NCBI RefSeq assembly: GCF_038452275.1
Contig: NZ_CP141643.1
Location: forward strand, 248,001 to 312,000
Origin: Corynebacterium sp. BD556
Lineage (GTDB): Bacteria; Actinomycetota; Actinomycetes; Mycobacteriales; Mycobacteriaceae
Length of the DNA: 64,000 nucleotides
Reading direction: 5' to 3'
Shown: in pieces, positions 9,006-17,665 of the stretch
Numbering within the stretch: position 1 is the first letter of the stretch
Layout of the letters: the number at the start of each line of letters is the position of its first letter
Notes under the pieces: generated by a model
Database searches by the model: none
Told to the model about the DNA's origin: nothing
Seen by the model: only the letters and a program-made list of their open reading frames with translations
Translations under genes and position numbers: made by a program

Positions 9006-9120
9006 AGTTACATACCTCTCATCCGCGCAACTCCGCAGTGACATTTCCCAGCCACATACATCTGAGCCTATATTTATACCGCCCGAGCCTGCCGATACAC
9101 AGCCGGGTAGCGTAGAAACC

Positions 9121-9444
9121 ATGATCCTGATCAACGTTAAGTTCACGCCGAAGGCCGAGCACGTGGAGAACTTCCGCACACTTGTCGACGCCTTCACTCA
9201 GGCGACCCGCGCCGAGGAAGGCTGCCTGTTTTTCGAATGGTTCCGCAGCACCGACAACCCAGCCGAATACATCCTCGTCGAAGGTTTCAACGACGACGCC
9301 GCCGAAGCACACGTCAACTCCGAGCACTTCAAGCAAGCCACTGAAATGTTCCCCACGATCCTGCAAAAGACCCCCGAGATCATCAACACCCTCATCGAAG
9401 GTAAAACCGAGTGGGACGAGATGGCCGAATTTAAGGTGGACTAA
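9121..9444 (+). CDS. ABM-domain putative quinol/antibiotic biosynthesis monooxygenase
   Basis: A 107-residue single-domain protein of the antibiotic-biosynthesis-monooxygenase (ABM, YgiN-like) dimeric ferredoxin fold: MILINVKFTPKAEHVENFRT at the N-terminus, then EEGCLFFEWFRSTDNPAEYI and the typical YxLVEGFxDDAAxxAHxxSEHF pattern. Members act on quinols or merely bind small aromatics. The ATG has no Shine-Dalgarno, but TAGCGT (9108-9113) lies exactly 7 nt before it, so the mRNA is probably leaderless. PPK2 starts 6 bp after its stop, which suggests cotranscription. The substrate cannot be deduced. Confidence 0.8.
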   Translation: MILINVKFTPKAEHVENFRTLVDAFTQATRAEEGCLFFEWFRSTDNPAEYILVEGFNDDAAEAHVNSEHFKQATEMFPTILQKTPEIINTLIEGKTEWDEMAEFKVD

Positions 9445-9450
9445 CCGACA

Positions 9451-10296
9451 ATGAGCGAGAAAGAACCCGTGAAACTGGCCAAAAAAGCCTACGAAGATGA
9501 GCTACGGCGCCTGCAAGCAGAGCTAGTTGAAATGCAGCAGTGGGTCGTTGAAACTGGGGCGCGCCTAGTCATCGTCATGGAAGGCCGTGACGCCGCCGGC
9601 AAAGGATCGGCCATTAAGCGCATCACCCAATACCTCAACCCGCGCACCTGCCGAATTGAGGCGCTACCGGCGCCGACCGAGCGGGAGAAAACCCAGTGGT
9701 ACTTCCAGCGCTACATTGAACGCCTCCCGGCGGCGGGCGAGATCGTGATTTTCGACCGCTCCTGGTACAACCGCGCCGGAGTCGAGCGCGTCATGGGTTT
9801 TTGCACCTCCCAGGAGTACCGTCGCTTCTTGCACCAGGCACCAATTTTCGAACGACTCCTCGTCGAGGATGGCATCATGCTGCGCAAATACTGGTTCTCG
9901 GTGTCTGACGAGGAGCAGTACCGCCGCTTCGAGTCGCGCCGCCAAGACCCGCTGCGCCGCTGGAAGCTCTCCCCCATGGACCTTGAGTCCATCACCCGCT
10001 GGGAAGAATACTCGCGGGCCAAAGACGAGATGTTCGTGCATACCGACATCCCCTCCGCGCCCTGGTACACGGTGGAAAGCGAGGATAAGAAACGTTCGCG
10101 AATCAACGTCATCTCGCACCTTTTGTCCACCGTGCCCTACGAGCACATCGAGCAAGACCTGCCTTCCATTCCGAAGCGACCCAGCGGCGAGAGTTACCAA
10201 CGCCCACCGCGCGCGGAGTTCAACTACGTTCCCGACGCCGCAGCCAAGCTCGAAAACGGCAAGCAGAAAAGCAAGAAGAAAAGCAAAAAAGGCTAA
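9451..10296 (+). CDS. ppk2: Polyphosphate kinase 2, single-domain
   Basis: A 281-residue PPK2 with one kinase domain. Walker A is GRDAAGKGS (residues 45-53), the lid contains REKTQWYFQRYIERLPAAGE, and Walker B is IVIFDRSWYNRAGVE. The enzyme transfers phosphate between polyphosphate and nucleoside diphosphates or monophosphates. One-domain PPK2s such as the two of C. glutamicum use NDPs, so GTP/ATP formation from polyP is the likely direction. The C-terminal tail is very lysine-rich (KQKSKKKSKKG), plausibly for polyanion contact. The stop codon overlaps the stop of the convergent glycosylase gene by 4 bases. Confidence 0.92.
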   Translation: MSEKEPVKLAKKAYEDELRRLQAELVEMQQWVVETGARLVIVMEGRDAAGKGSAIKRITQYLNPRTCRIEALPAPTEREKTQWYFQRYIERLPAAGEIVIFDRSWYNRAGVERVMGFCTSQEYRRFLHQAPIFERLLVEDGIMLRKYWFSVSDEEQYRRFESRRQDPLRRWKLSPMDLESITRWEEYSRAKDEMFVHTDIPSAPWYTVESEDKKRSRINVISHLLSTVPYEHIEQDLPSIPKRPSGESYQRPPRAEFNYVPDAAAKLENGKQKSKKKSKKG

Positions 10297-10871
10297 AGGT
10301 GACGCCGTGTCGGTCGTCCCCTCGGAGTGGAAACTGACTTCTCGCCGGGTATCCAAAACCGCAGCGGCACAGCGGTGTTTTTGCTGATGCCGATGCGCGG
10401 GCCTGCTACCCATTCCGGCTCCGCCTCCCGCACAGTGAGGTTGACGGGGGCGCCGTTGTCCTGGAGAGTCAGCCCGAGGGCCTGACCTACGTTGCCTGGG
10501 CCGCGCGCGAGGTTGTGGAAGTCGATCGGTGCCCGGTCCGGACGTTGGCGGCGCTTCCTCGCCACCTTCTCGCCCGTGAGCACCTCGCCGCCGCGCAAAA
10601 GGCAGCCCTGCCCCTCGCCTTCAGGTGCGCAGACAATGTTGCTGTTGTAATGGATGCCGTAGGAGACGTACACGTAGAACCGCCCCGGCGGGCCGAACAT
10701 GGCCGCATTGCGGGCGGTCTTGCCGTTATAGGTGTGGCTTGCCGGGTCGTCTACACCCAGGTAGGCCTCCACCTCGGTGATGCGCAGGCTCACCCCGCCG
10801 TGGGTGAGCACACAGCCGAGCAGCTGCGGGGCAACGACATTCGCAGGCTGGGTGAAATCGATGGTTCTCAT
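10293..10871 (-). CDS. mpg: DNA-3-methyladenine glycosylase (AAG/MPG family)
   Basis: A 192-residue monofunctional base-excision glycosylase of the AAG fold. Family blocks are visible: QPANVVAPQLLGCVLTHGG, ITEVEAYLGVDDPASHTYNG with the catalytic Glu in TEVEAY, MFGPPGRFYVYVSYGIHYN and a C-terminal GPRIGISKNTAVPLRFWI. It removes alkylated purines such as 3-methyladenine and hypoxanthine from DNA. The length is normal for bacterial members. AAAGG lies 6-10 nt upstream of the ATG. The gene converges on ppk2 with a shared CTAA at the stops. Confidence 0.92.
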   Translation of the reverse strand: MRTIDFTQPANVVAPQLLGCVLTHGGVSLRITEVEAYLGVDDPASHTYNGKTARNAAMFGPPGRFYVYVSYGIHYNSNIVCAPEGEGQGCLLRGGEVLTGEKVARKRRQRPDRAPIDFHNLARGPGNVGQALGLTLQDNGAPVNLTVREAEPEWVAGPRIGISKNTAVPLRFWIPGEKSVSTPRGRPTRRHL

Positions 10872-10944
10872 GACCGCCTTTCGAACCTTTCCACTTCAAA
10901 ATAAACCGGTGAAAACCCGTGTGTGGTGTGCAACACTGGGCGGT

Positions 10945-11952
10945 ATGAACGAGTCCATGGAAAAACCAGTGAAAACCACGGTAATTAACACAACTGGGGT
11001 GATCACCCTCGACCGGCCTAAAGCGTTGAACTCGCTGAACAACGAGATGGTCACCATTATTTCCGAGGCGCTAGAAAAGTGGCGCGACGACGAGGGCGTC
11101 GAGCAAGTGGTGATCCGCTCCTCCGGAAAGCATTTCTGCGCCGGCGGAGATGTACGCGAGGCCCGCGACGGAATCCTCAACGGCCGCGCGGGGGACGTCG
11201 ACAGGTTCTTCGCCGAGGAATACGAACTCAACCTCACTATCGCCAACTACCCCAAGCCCTACATCGCCCTAGTCAGCGGCGTGGACATGGGCGGCGGGCT
11301 AGGGGTATCCGCGCACGGCACTCACATGGTCGTCACCGAGGACGCTTTTGCCTCCATGCCGGAGATGAACATTGGCTACATCACTGATGTTGGCATGAGC
11401 TGGCGCCTGCAACACTTGCCGAAGCACCCCACTCAAGGGCTGGGTACCTTTTTGGCGCTCACCGGCTACCGGCTCACCGCCGACGACATGCTCGAAACTG
11501 GCCTGGCAACACACAAGGTTGAAAGCCTCGACGGTCTCGCTGAGCGCATCGCACAGGAAGGACTAGACGTGTTGGACGAGATTGCGCTTGCGCCGGGCAC
11601 ATCCGATCTGGCTCGCTGGTTCGACGACGCGGACGAGGCATTCCTCGGCTCGTGGGCGCAAATCCGCAAGAACCTGGAGAACTACCCCGAGCTGCGCGAT
11701 CTCACAAAGAAGCTGACGGAGAAAGCTTCGCCCTCGGCACTGGTTGCGGCAGCGGAGCTCATGGAGGCCAACGCCTCGGGAGAACTCGCGCAAGCCTTGG
11801 AAAATGAACGCATTTTGGGCGCGGTAGTGTGCCGCGAACCGGACTTTGCGGAGGGGGTACGAGCAGTGCTGGTGGACAAGACCCACGACGCCTCCTTCAC
11901 CCCCGAACCACACCCCGCCAAATACCGGGAAGTTCTGAGCCGCCCCCGATAA
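10945..11952 (+). CDS. 3-hydroxyisobutyryl-CoA hydrolase-like crotonase-fold protein (first copy)
   Basis: About 335 residues, crotonase superfamily, HIBCH branch. The oxyanion-hole block HFCAGGDVREARDG, the second block SGVDMGGGLGVSAHGTHMVV, and MPEMNIGYITDVG are visible; the Glu and Asp of the last match the catalytic pair of human HIBCH (MPETxIGxxPDVGG). It would hydrolyse 3-hydroxyisobutyryl-CoA in valine breakdown or a similar 3-hydroxyacyl-CoA. It stands alone here, while a second homologue at 26989 sits in a catabolic operon, so this copy may have another substrate. The ATG at 10945 is chosen as the first Met of the conserved region; 10957 is also possible, and neither has a strong ribosome-binding site. 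Confidence 0.8.
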   Translation: MNESMEKPVKTTVINTTGVITLDRPKALNSLNNEMVTIISEALEKWRDDEGVEQVVIRSSGKHFCAGGDVREARDGILNGRAGDVDRFFAEEYELNLTIANYPKPYIALVSGVDMGGGLGVSAHGTHMVVTEDAFASMPEMNIGYITDVGMSWRLQHLPKHPTQGLGTFLALTGYRLTADDMLETGLATHKVESLDGLAERIAQEGLDVLDEIALAPGTSDLARWFDDADEAFLGSWAQIRKNLENYPELRDLTKKLTEKASPSALVAAAELMEANASGELAQALENERILGAVVCREPDFAEGVRAVLVDKTHDASFTPEPHPAKYREVLSRPR

Positions 11953-12029
11953 TTGGGCTAAGATGGGGCTGATTGCGCACCTTTTGGGCGCACATTTCCG
12001 AGAAGATCGCACAAGCTAAAAGGACGACT

Positions 12030-13490
12030 GTGACTGAGGCATCCTCGAACCCCCTAAATTGGAACCACAAACTGACTCTGGCTCAGGAAATGGTTCCGTT
12101 GATCAGCCAGCTTCACCGCGAAAATAACGTCGCCACCTCCATCTATGGTCGCCTTCTGGTGGGCGTGACCGACATTGACGTGATCAAGGCGCACCGCTAC
12201 GCACGCCGCATCGTGGAACGGGAGTTGCCGCTGGACGACACTTTGCCGATACTCAAGGAGCTGGTGGAGCTTGACCTCGGCAGCGCGTCGATTGACTTAG
12301 GTCGGTTGGCAAAGAACTTTTCCCGCACTGAGGGAAAAGACCTGCGCACCTTCCTGGAGGAGGAGCTTGCCGAGGTCATTGGTGGGGCCCAGCAGCTTGA
12401 GCCGCGCGATGTGGTGCTCTACGGCTTCGGTCGCATCGGCCGCCTGCTGGCGCGGATCTTGATTGCCCGCGAGGGGATGTACGGAGGTGTGCGGCTGCGC
12501 GCTGTTGTGGTGCGCAAGAAGGGCGACGACGACATTGTCAAACGTGCCTCCCTGCTACGCCGCGACTCCGTCCACGGTGCTTTCAACGGCACGATCACCG
12601 TGGATGAGGAGAAGGAAATCATCTGGGCTAACGGCACCCCGATCCAAATGATCTACTCCGATGACCCTTCCAGCATCGATTACTCCGCTTACGGCATCAA
12701 CGACGCCATCGTGGTGGACAACACTGGCCGCTGGCGTGACCGCGAGGGCCTGTCGCAGCACTTGAAGTCCACGGGTGTTGACCGTGTCGTTCTCACCGCG
12801 CCGGGCAAAGGCGATGTGCGCAACATCGTCTACGGAGTTAACCACGGCGACATTACTAATGAAGACTCGGATCGTGTGATCTCCGCGGCGTCGTGCACCA
12901 CCAACGGCATCACCCCGGTGCTGAAGGTGATCAACGACCGCTACGGAGTGCGTCACGGCCACGTCGAAACGGTCCATGCTTACACCAATGACCAAAACTT
13001 GGCGGACAATTACCACAAGGGCCCGCGCCGTGGTCGCGCTGCCGCCCTCAACATGGTTCTCACCGAAACCGGTGCAGCGAAGGCCGTCGCCAAGGCCCTG
13101 CCAGAGTTTGAAGGCAAGTTGACCGGCAACGCGATTCGCGTTCCCACCCCTGATGTGTCCATGGCTGTGCTGAACCTCGACCTGGAAAAGGAGGTGGAGA
13201 AGGATGAGGTTAACGATTATATGCGTCGCGTGTCCACCGACTCGAACCTGCGCCAACAAATTGACTACATCAATTCGCCGGACATCGTCTCCACGGACCT
13301 GCTCGGCACCACTCACGCTGGTGTCGTCGACGGCTTAGCGACGATCGCCTCCGGCAACCACCTGGTGCTCTACGTCTGGTACGACAATGAGTACGGCTAC
13401 TCCAACCAGGTCATCCGCATTGTTGAGGAGATCGGGGGCGTGCGCCCCAAGATCTACCCAGTGCGCAAAGACCCGCAAGACATTCGCTAA
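12030..13490 (+). CDS. gapB: Glyceraldehyde-3-phosphate dehydrogenase, GapB type with N-terminal extension
   Basis: A 486-residue GAPDH. About 125 residues precede the NAD(P)-binding domain (VVLYGFGRIGRLLARILI), as in C. glutamicum GapB (about 480 residues), where the enzyme works in the gluconeogenic direction and uses NADP. The active-site block SAASCTTNGITPVLKVI places the nucleophile at Cys289, and WYDNEYGYSNQ is the conserved C-terminal motif. Start: the GTG at 12030 has AAAAGGA 5-6 nt upstream; the open frame runs 57 bp further 5' without a ribosome-binding site. It stands as a single gene convergent with the glycosyltransferase. GapB function is from family knowledge; the cofactor is not proven by sequence alone. 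Confidence 0.93.
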   Translation: MTEASSNPLNWNHKLTLAQEMVPLISQLHRENNVATSIYGRLLVGVTDIDVIKAHRYARRIVERELPLDDTLPILKELVELDLGSASIDLGRLAKNFSRTEGKDLRTFLEEELAEVIGGAQQLEPRDVVLYGFGRIGRLLARILIAREGMYGGVRLRAVVVRKKGDDDIVKRASLLRRDSVHGAFNGTITVDEEKEIIWANGTPIQMIYSDDPSSIDYSAYGINDAIVVDNTGRWRDREGLSQHLKSTGVDRVVLTAPGKGDVRNIVYGVNHGDITNEDSDRVISAASCTTNGITPVLKVINDRYGVRHGHVETVHAYTNDQNLADNYHKGPRRGRAAALNMVLTETGAAKAVAKALPEFEGKLTGNAIRVPTPDVSMAVLNLDLEKEVEKDEVNDYMRRVSTDSNLRQQIDYINSPDIVSTDLLGTTHAGVVDGLATIASGNHLVLYVWYDNEYGYSNQVIRIVEEIGGVRPKIYPVRKDPQDIR

Positions 13491-13496
13491 GAAGCG

Positions 13497-14633
13497 TTAG
13501 AGCACGCGCGCCTGGGCCTCGGCGTAAAGCTCGACCAGGCGCTGCGTCGACGCCTGCCAGGACCATTTGCGTGCTTCCTCGCGCGCCGCGCGCGACATCG
13601 TGCTTCGCAAGTGCGGTTCGCTGAGCAGGCGCGACAGCGGTCCAGCCCAGGCGGAATCCGGCAGGTCCGGGTCGATCAGGAAGCCGGTGACTGTGTCCTC
13701 GACAACATAGGGCAGACCCCCGGCGCGGGCGGCGACAACCGGCACACCGGAGGCGAAAGCCTCTAAAGCCGCGAAGCCGAGGGTTTCTGTCGTCGAGGGA
13801 AACAGCAAAGCATCGCCGGAGGCGTAGGCTGCCTGCAACTCGGAACCGGTGAGGTAGCCGGTAAAAGTGATCCAGTCGCGGTTCATCGTTGCACCCAGCT
13901 CCTCGGCCTGCGGGCCGTCGCCCACCAGCGCTAGGCGCGCCGTGGGGATACGTTGCCGCACCTGCTCCATGATGCCGAGTGTCCTTGAGGTCGACTTTTC
14001 GGCGGAGATCCGACCGACGTAGATAACCAGGGGAGCGTCAGGGTTGCCGCCGCTCAGTGCGGCCCTGGCTTGAGGTGAGGCCTTGGCGGGAGAGAAACCG
14101 ACCGTGTCGACAGCCTTCGGCCAAATCTCCACACGTGGAATGTCATAATCTTTCGCCTTGTCCAGCATCGGCGCGGAGGTCACCAAGTTGACCTGGGCTT
14201 TAGCGTGGAAATGCCGGATGCCCACCTGAGAAGGCTTTTTGAGCCAGCCTGCACCCAAACGCACCGTGTACTCGGGCACGTCGGTGTGGAAGGAAGCGAG
14301 GATGGGCAGACCCATCCGGCTGGCGATCAAAGTGGCGAAGCCCGCAAACCACATCGGGTTGACTGCGTGAACCACATCTGGTTTGAACGCCAAAAGCCGG
14401 CGGTACACCCTGGGAGTGAAAAACCCAGCCCCGATTTCGGGATAGAGCGGCCAGAACGGAACAGAGGGGACCTTCACCACCTCAAAGCCGGCATAGGTGG
14501 GTGGGGGATCGCCGGGAGCGAAGATGAGCACCTCGTGGCCCATGACGGCGAACTGGTCCAAAGTGCGCGTCACGCGGGTGACCACACCGTCGATCTTCGG
14601 TAAAAAGACCTCCGTAAACAGGGCGATGCGCAT
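13497..14633 (-). CDS. GT4 glycosyltransferase, probable sulfoquinovosyl-diacylglycerol synthase (SqdX-like)
   Basis: A 378-residue GT-B glycosyltransferase of family GT4. The N-terminal acceptor domain (MRIALFTEVFLPKIDGVVTR) contains FKPDVVHAVNPMWFAGFATL and ILASFHTDVPEY. The C-terminal donor domain begins VIYVGRISAEKS and carries FPSTTETLGFAALEAFASG, the GT4 E-x7-E region. It is cotranslated with the gene upstream: the SqdB-like stop (14634-14636) directly abuts this ATG. SqdB makes UDP-sulfoquinovose, so this enzyme probably moves sulfoquinovose onto diacylglycerol at the inner membrane face. Mannosyltransferases of the same family (MgtA, PimB-like) are the main alternative; operon context decides. 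Confidence 0.72.
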   Translation of the reverse strand: MRIALFTEVFLPKIDGVVTRVTRTLDQFAVMGHEVLIFAPGDPPPTYAGFEVVKVPSVPFWPLYPEIGAGFFTPRVYRRLLAFKPDVVHAVNPMWFAGFATLIASRMGLPILASFHTDVPEYTVRLGAGWLKKPSQVGIRHFHAKAQVNLVTSAPMLDKAKDYDIPRVEIWPKAVDTVGFSPAKASPQARAALSGGNPDAPLVIYVGRISAEKSTSRTLGIMEQVRQRIPTARLALVGDGPQAEELGATMNRDWITFTGYLTGSELQAAYASGDALLFPSTTETLGFAALEAFASGVPVVAARAGGLPYVVEDTVTGFLIDPDLPDSAWAGPLSRLLSEPHLRSTMSRAAREEARKWSWQASTQRLVELYAEAQARVL

Positions 14634-15830
14634 TTACTTCTCGCCGGCGGGGACACCCTCAGACTGGTTTTTGGTCCACAATGAGCGCGCCGGAATCTTC
14701 GAGCGGTCTGCCCGGTCAGCGTACTTGCGGGCGACGTCTTCGACCTCAAGCAAAAGGCCCTCGGCAAGGCGGGTCGGCTCAAGACCTAAATCGAGGAAGG
14801 TGTCGTTGGACACGTGCAGGTCGTTTTCCGCAGACTCTTTGCGCGGGTTGGGCACCTGGGCAACCTCAGCGCCGGAAATGCGTCCGATGAGCTCAGCGAG
14901 GTCACGCACGCGGTGCGTTTCCGTCATCTGGTTGAAAATTTTCACCCGATCACCACGGGCTGGCGGATTGTTCAGCGCGATCTCAATGCACTTGACCATG
15001 TCACGGATATGAATGAAGGCGCGTGTCTGGCCTCCCGTGCCGTGAACCGTCAACGGGTAGCCCACAGCCGCCTGCATAAGAAAACGGTTGAGCACCGTGC
15101 CGTAGTCACCGTCGTAGTCGAATCGGTTAATGAGGCGTTCGTCGCGCTCAGTTTGCGGGGTGTGGGTGCCCCAAATGATGCCTTGGTGCAGGTCCGTGAT
15201 GCGCAGCTCGTCGTTTTTCGCATAGTAGGCGAAGAGGTTTTGATCCAGCACCTTCGTCATATGGTAGACCGAGCCCGGGTTCGTCGGGTAGAGAATTTCC
15301 TGCTCCACGGTCGTGTTGTTTTCGGTTTTGACCGTAACGTTGAGGTAGCCCTCCGGGATTTTCATTCCGGCGGTGCCGTAGCCGTAGACGCCCATGGTGC
15401 CCAAGTGGACGACGTGGACATCCAACCCCGACTCCACGATGGCTACCAGCAGGTTATGTGTGGCATTGACGTTATTGTCGATGGTGTATCGCTTCGTGCG
15501 GTGGTTTTTCATCGAATAAGGCGCGGCGCGCTGTTCCGCGAAATGGATGACCGTGTCGGGGCGGTATTCAGTGATGAAAGCGAAAAGGCCATCGAAGTTA
15601 TGGGCGACGTCGAGGTTGCGGAATTCGATGTCTTTACCGGAGACTTCCCTCCATGCCGCAATCCGCTCGTCGATCGTGGCAATCGGGGTGAGTGATTGCG
15701 CTCCAAGCTCCTCGTCGATGCGTCGGCGCGACAAGTTGTCCACGATAGCAACATCGTGGCCGAGGTCGGAGAGGTGCAGAGACGCCGGCCAACCGCAAAA
15801 TCCATCTCCGCCGAGAACAGCAATCCTCAC
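14634..15830 (-). CDS. sqdB: UDP-sulfoquinovose synthase
   Basis: A 398-residue extended short-chain dehydrogenase that converts UDP-glucose and sulfite to UDP-sulfoquinovose, the head-group donor of the sulfolipid SQDG. Family-specific blocks are unusually clear: VLGGDGFCGWPASLHL, NLSRRRIDEELGAQSLTPIA, VIHFAEQRAAPYSMK, LGTMGVYG, YHMTKVLDQNLFAYY (the Tyr-x3-Lys pair), GTHTPQTERDERLINRFDYD and VHGTGGQTRAFIHIRDMVKC. These follow plant SQD1 and bacterial SqdB along the whole length. Start: GTG at 15830, with AGGAAGG 7 nt upstream; a longer start at 15866 has no ribosome-binding site. It forms a two-gene operon with the SqdX-like transferase. Confidence 0.9.
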   Translation of the reverse strand: MRIAVLGGDGFCGWPASLHLSDLGHDVAIVDNLSRRRIDEELGAQSLTPIATIDERIAAWREVSGKDIEFRNLDVAHNFDGLFAFITEYRPDTVIHFAEQRAAPYSMKNHRTKRYTIDNNVNATHNLLVAIVESGLDVHVVHLGTMGVYGYGTAGMKIPEGYLNVTVKTENNTTVEQEILYPTNPGSVYHMTKVLDQNLFAYYAKNDELRITDLHQGIIWGTHTPQTERDERLINRFDYDGDYGTVLNRFLMQAAVGYPLTVHGTGGQTRAFIHIRDMVKCIEIALNNPPARGDRVKIFNQMTETHRVRDLAELIGRISGAEVAQVPNPRKESAENDLHVSNDTFLDLGLEPTRLAEGLLLEVEDVARKYADRADRSKIPARSLWTKNQSEGVPAGEK

Positions 15831-15994
15831 TTCGGGCCCTTCCTGGAAAACATTGTTTGGGTGCATGTTTAAGGACCGCCCTCAGGTTTCCGGCGGGCCT
15901 TCGGTATAGGTTACAACCCGACAGCGCTAAGCGCTGACTAACTCAAATCGGGTTCGCCCAACCTTTTACTCGTGCTGCGGTAGCATTTTCGTGT

Positions 15995-17665
15995 ATGAAA
16001 GAAACAATGCGTGCGGGAGGCCAAGCGGACGTCATCGTGGTTGGGTCCGGTTTGTCCGGGATGGTGGCTGGCTACGAAGCGGCACGAGCGGGACGAAAAG
16101 TTGTTTTTGTTGAGCAGGAGAGCAAAGCAAATCTTGGGGGACAGGCCTTTTGGTCGCTCGGCGGGCTTTTTCTGGTGGATTCCCCCGAACAGTCCTTGAT
16201 GAAGGTTAAAGATAGCGAGGAGCTAGCGTGGGTGGATTGGCTGAACTCCGCTGACTACGACGATGAGGAGCACGACAACTGGCCGCGTCGGTGGGGGCGT
16301 GAATTTGTGCGCTTTGCAACCCATGAAATGCGTGATTACCTCAAAGGTTTGGGTCTGCGTGTACTACCAACCATCGGTTGGGCTGAGCGTGGCTCCGGTG
16401 ACGCCTCCGGCCACGGCAATTCCGTGCCGCGCTTCCACGTCACCTGGGGCACCGGCCCGGAAGTGGTGCGAGTCTTCGCGGATCCGCTTCGTGCATTCGA
16501 GGCCGAAGGCCGCGTCGAATTTCGCTTCCGGCACCGTGTCGACGACATCATCGTCGAAAATGGCGCGGCAGTAGGAGTACGTGGTGTGCAGCTTGTTGAG
16601 GATACTGGGGCGCGCGCGGAGGCGTCGTCAAGCGATGAGCTCGCCGCGTTCGAGCTGCGCGGCGCAGCTATCGTCATCGCAACCGGCGGCATCGGCGGCA
16701 ACCTTGAGAAGGTGCGCCGTAGCTGGCCGGAGGATCGGTGGGGTCCCTGCCCGGACAACATGGTCACTGGCGTGCCAGCCTACGTTGACGGCCGCGGCAT
16801 CGACATTGCGTCCGAAGCGGGCGCCCGCCTGGTCAACACCGACCGCATGTGGCACTACCCGGAAGGAATGATTAACTGGGACCCGATTTGGCCGGGCCAC
16901 GGTATCCGCATCATTCCCGGCCCGAGCGCCTTATGGCTCGACGCGAGCGGAAAGCGCCTGCCTGCGCACCTATTTCCAGGTTCCGACAACCTCGCAGCCC
17001 TGTCACATATCGGGCGCACCGGCTACGGTTACTCCTGGTTCATCCTCAACCAGGCCATCGCCGACAAAGAGTTCATCTTCTCCGGCTCGGAGCAAAACCC
17101 GGATTTGACTGACAAGTCCCTCAAAAAGCTCGCCGGGAAACTCGGTCCGGGAACTGCAGCGCCCATCAAAGCTTTCCAAAACAACGGTGTCGACTGGGTC
17201 ACGGCGTCCACCCTCGACGAACTGATCGAGGGCATGAACGCGCTTGGCGAGGTCACACTGGACGCCGAACTGGTCCGCCGCCAAATTATCGACCGCGACG
17301 CCCAGATGATGAACCCCTTTTCCAAAGACATCCAAGTCAATTACATCCGCATGGCGCGAAACTTCTTGGGTGACAAAATCGTGCGCGTCCACCCGCCGCA
17401 CCGCCTCCTCGACGAAACGAAAGGCCCGCTGATCGCAGTACGGCTGCACATTTTGACGCGGAAAACACTCGGCGGGATCGAAACCGACCTTGCCGGCCGT
17501 GCCTTAACCGCCGATGGGTCCGTTTTCGAAGGGCTCTACGCCTGCGGGGAAGCCGCCGGCTTCGGCGGCGGCGGAATGCACGGCAAAAACGCGCTGGAAG
17601 GTACCTTCCTGGGCGGATGTATCCACTCAGGTAAGCGAGTCGGAGAGACGCTGGGGCGAGGTTAG
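15995..17665 (+). CDS. FAD-binding dehydrogenase (3-ketosteroid dehydrogenase / fumarate reductase flavoprotein family)
   Basis: A 556-residue flavoprotein. The N-terminal dinucleotide fold VIVVGSGLSGMVAGYEAARA binds FAD. GAAIVIATGGIGGNLEKVRR and the C-terminal GLYACGEAAGFGGGGMHGKN are typical of the FAD_binding_2 family that includes 3-ketosteroid-1-dehydrogenases and fumarate reductase-like proteins. It contains no Sec or Tat signal and no haem motif, so it is probably cytoplasmic. Homologues are usually annotated only as FAD-binding dehydrogenase; no steroid genes surround it, so the substrate is unknown. TAGCAT (15981-15986) is 8 nt before the ATG, suggesting a leaderless mRNA. The stop shares TTAG with the convergent EIIC gene. 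Confidence 0.82.
   Translation: MKETMRAGGQADVIVVGSGLSGMVAGYEAARAGRKVVFVEQESKANLGGQAFWSLGGLFLVDSPEQSLMKVKDSEELAWVDWLNSADYDDEEHDNWPRRWGREFVRFATHEMRDYLKGLGLRVLPTIGWAERGSGDASGHGNSVPRFHVTWGTGPEVVRVFADPLRAFEAEGRVEFRFRHRVDDIIVENGAAVGVRGVQLVEDTGARAEASSSDELAAFELRGAAIVIATGGIGGNLEKVRRSWPEDRWGPCPDNMVTGVPAYVDGRGIDIASEAGARLVNTDRMWHYPEGMINWDPIWPGHGIRIIPGPSALWLDASGKRLPAHLFPGSDNLAALSHIGRTGYGYSWFILNQAIADKEFIFSGSEQNPDLTDKSLKKLAGKLGPGTAAPIKAFQNNGVDWVTASTLDELIEGMNALGEVTLDAELVRRQIIDRDAQMMNPFSKDIQVNYIRMARNFLGDKIVRVHPPHRLLDETKGPLIAVRLHILTRKTLGGIETDLAGRALTADGSVFEGLYACGEAAGFGGGGMHGKNALEGTFLGGCIHSGKRVGETLGRG

Noticed and set aside
13497..14633. Mannosyltransferase MgtA as the identity of the GT4 enzyme
   Set aside because: The protein lacks the N-terminal pattern I know for MgtA, and coupling to sqdB makes an SQDG synthase more likely; kept only as an alternative.
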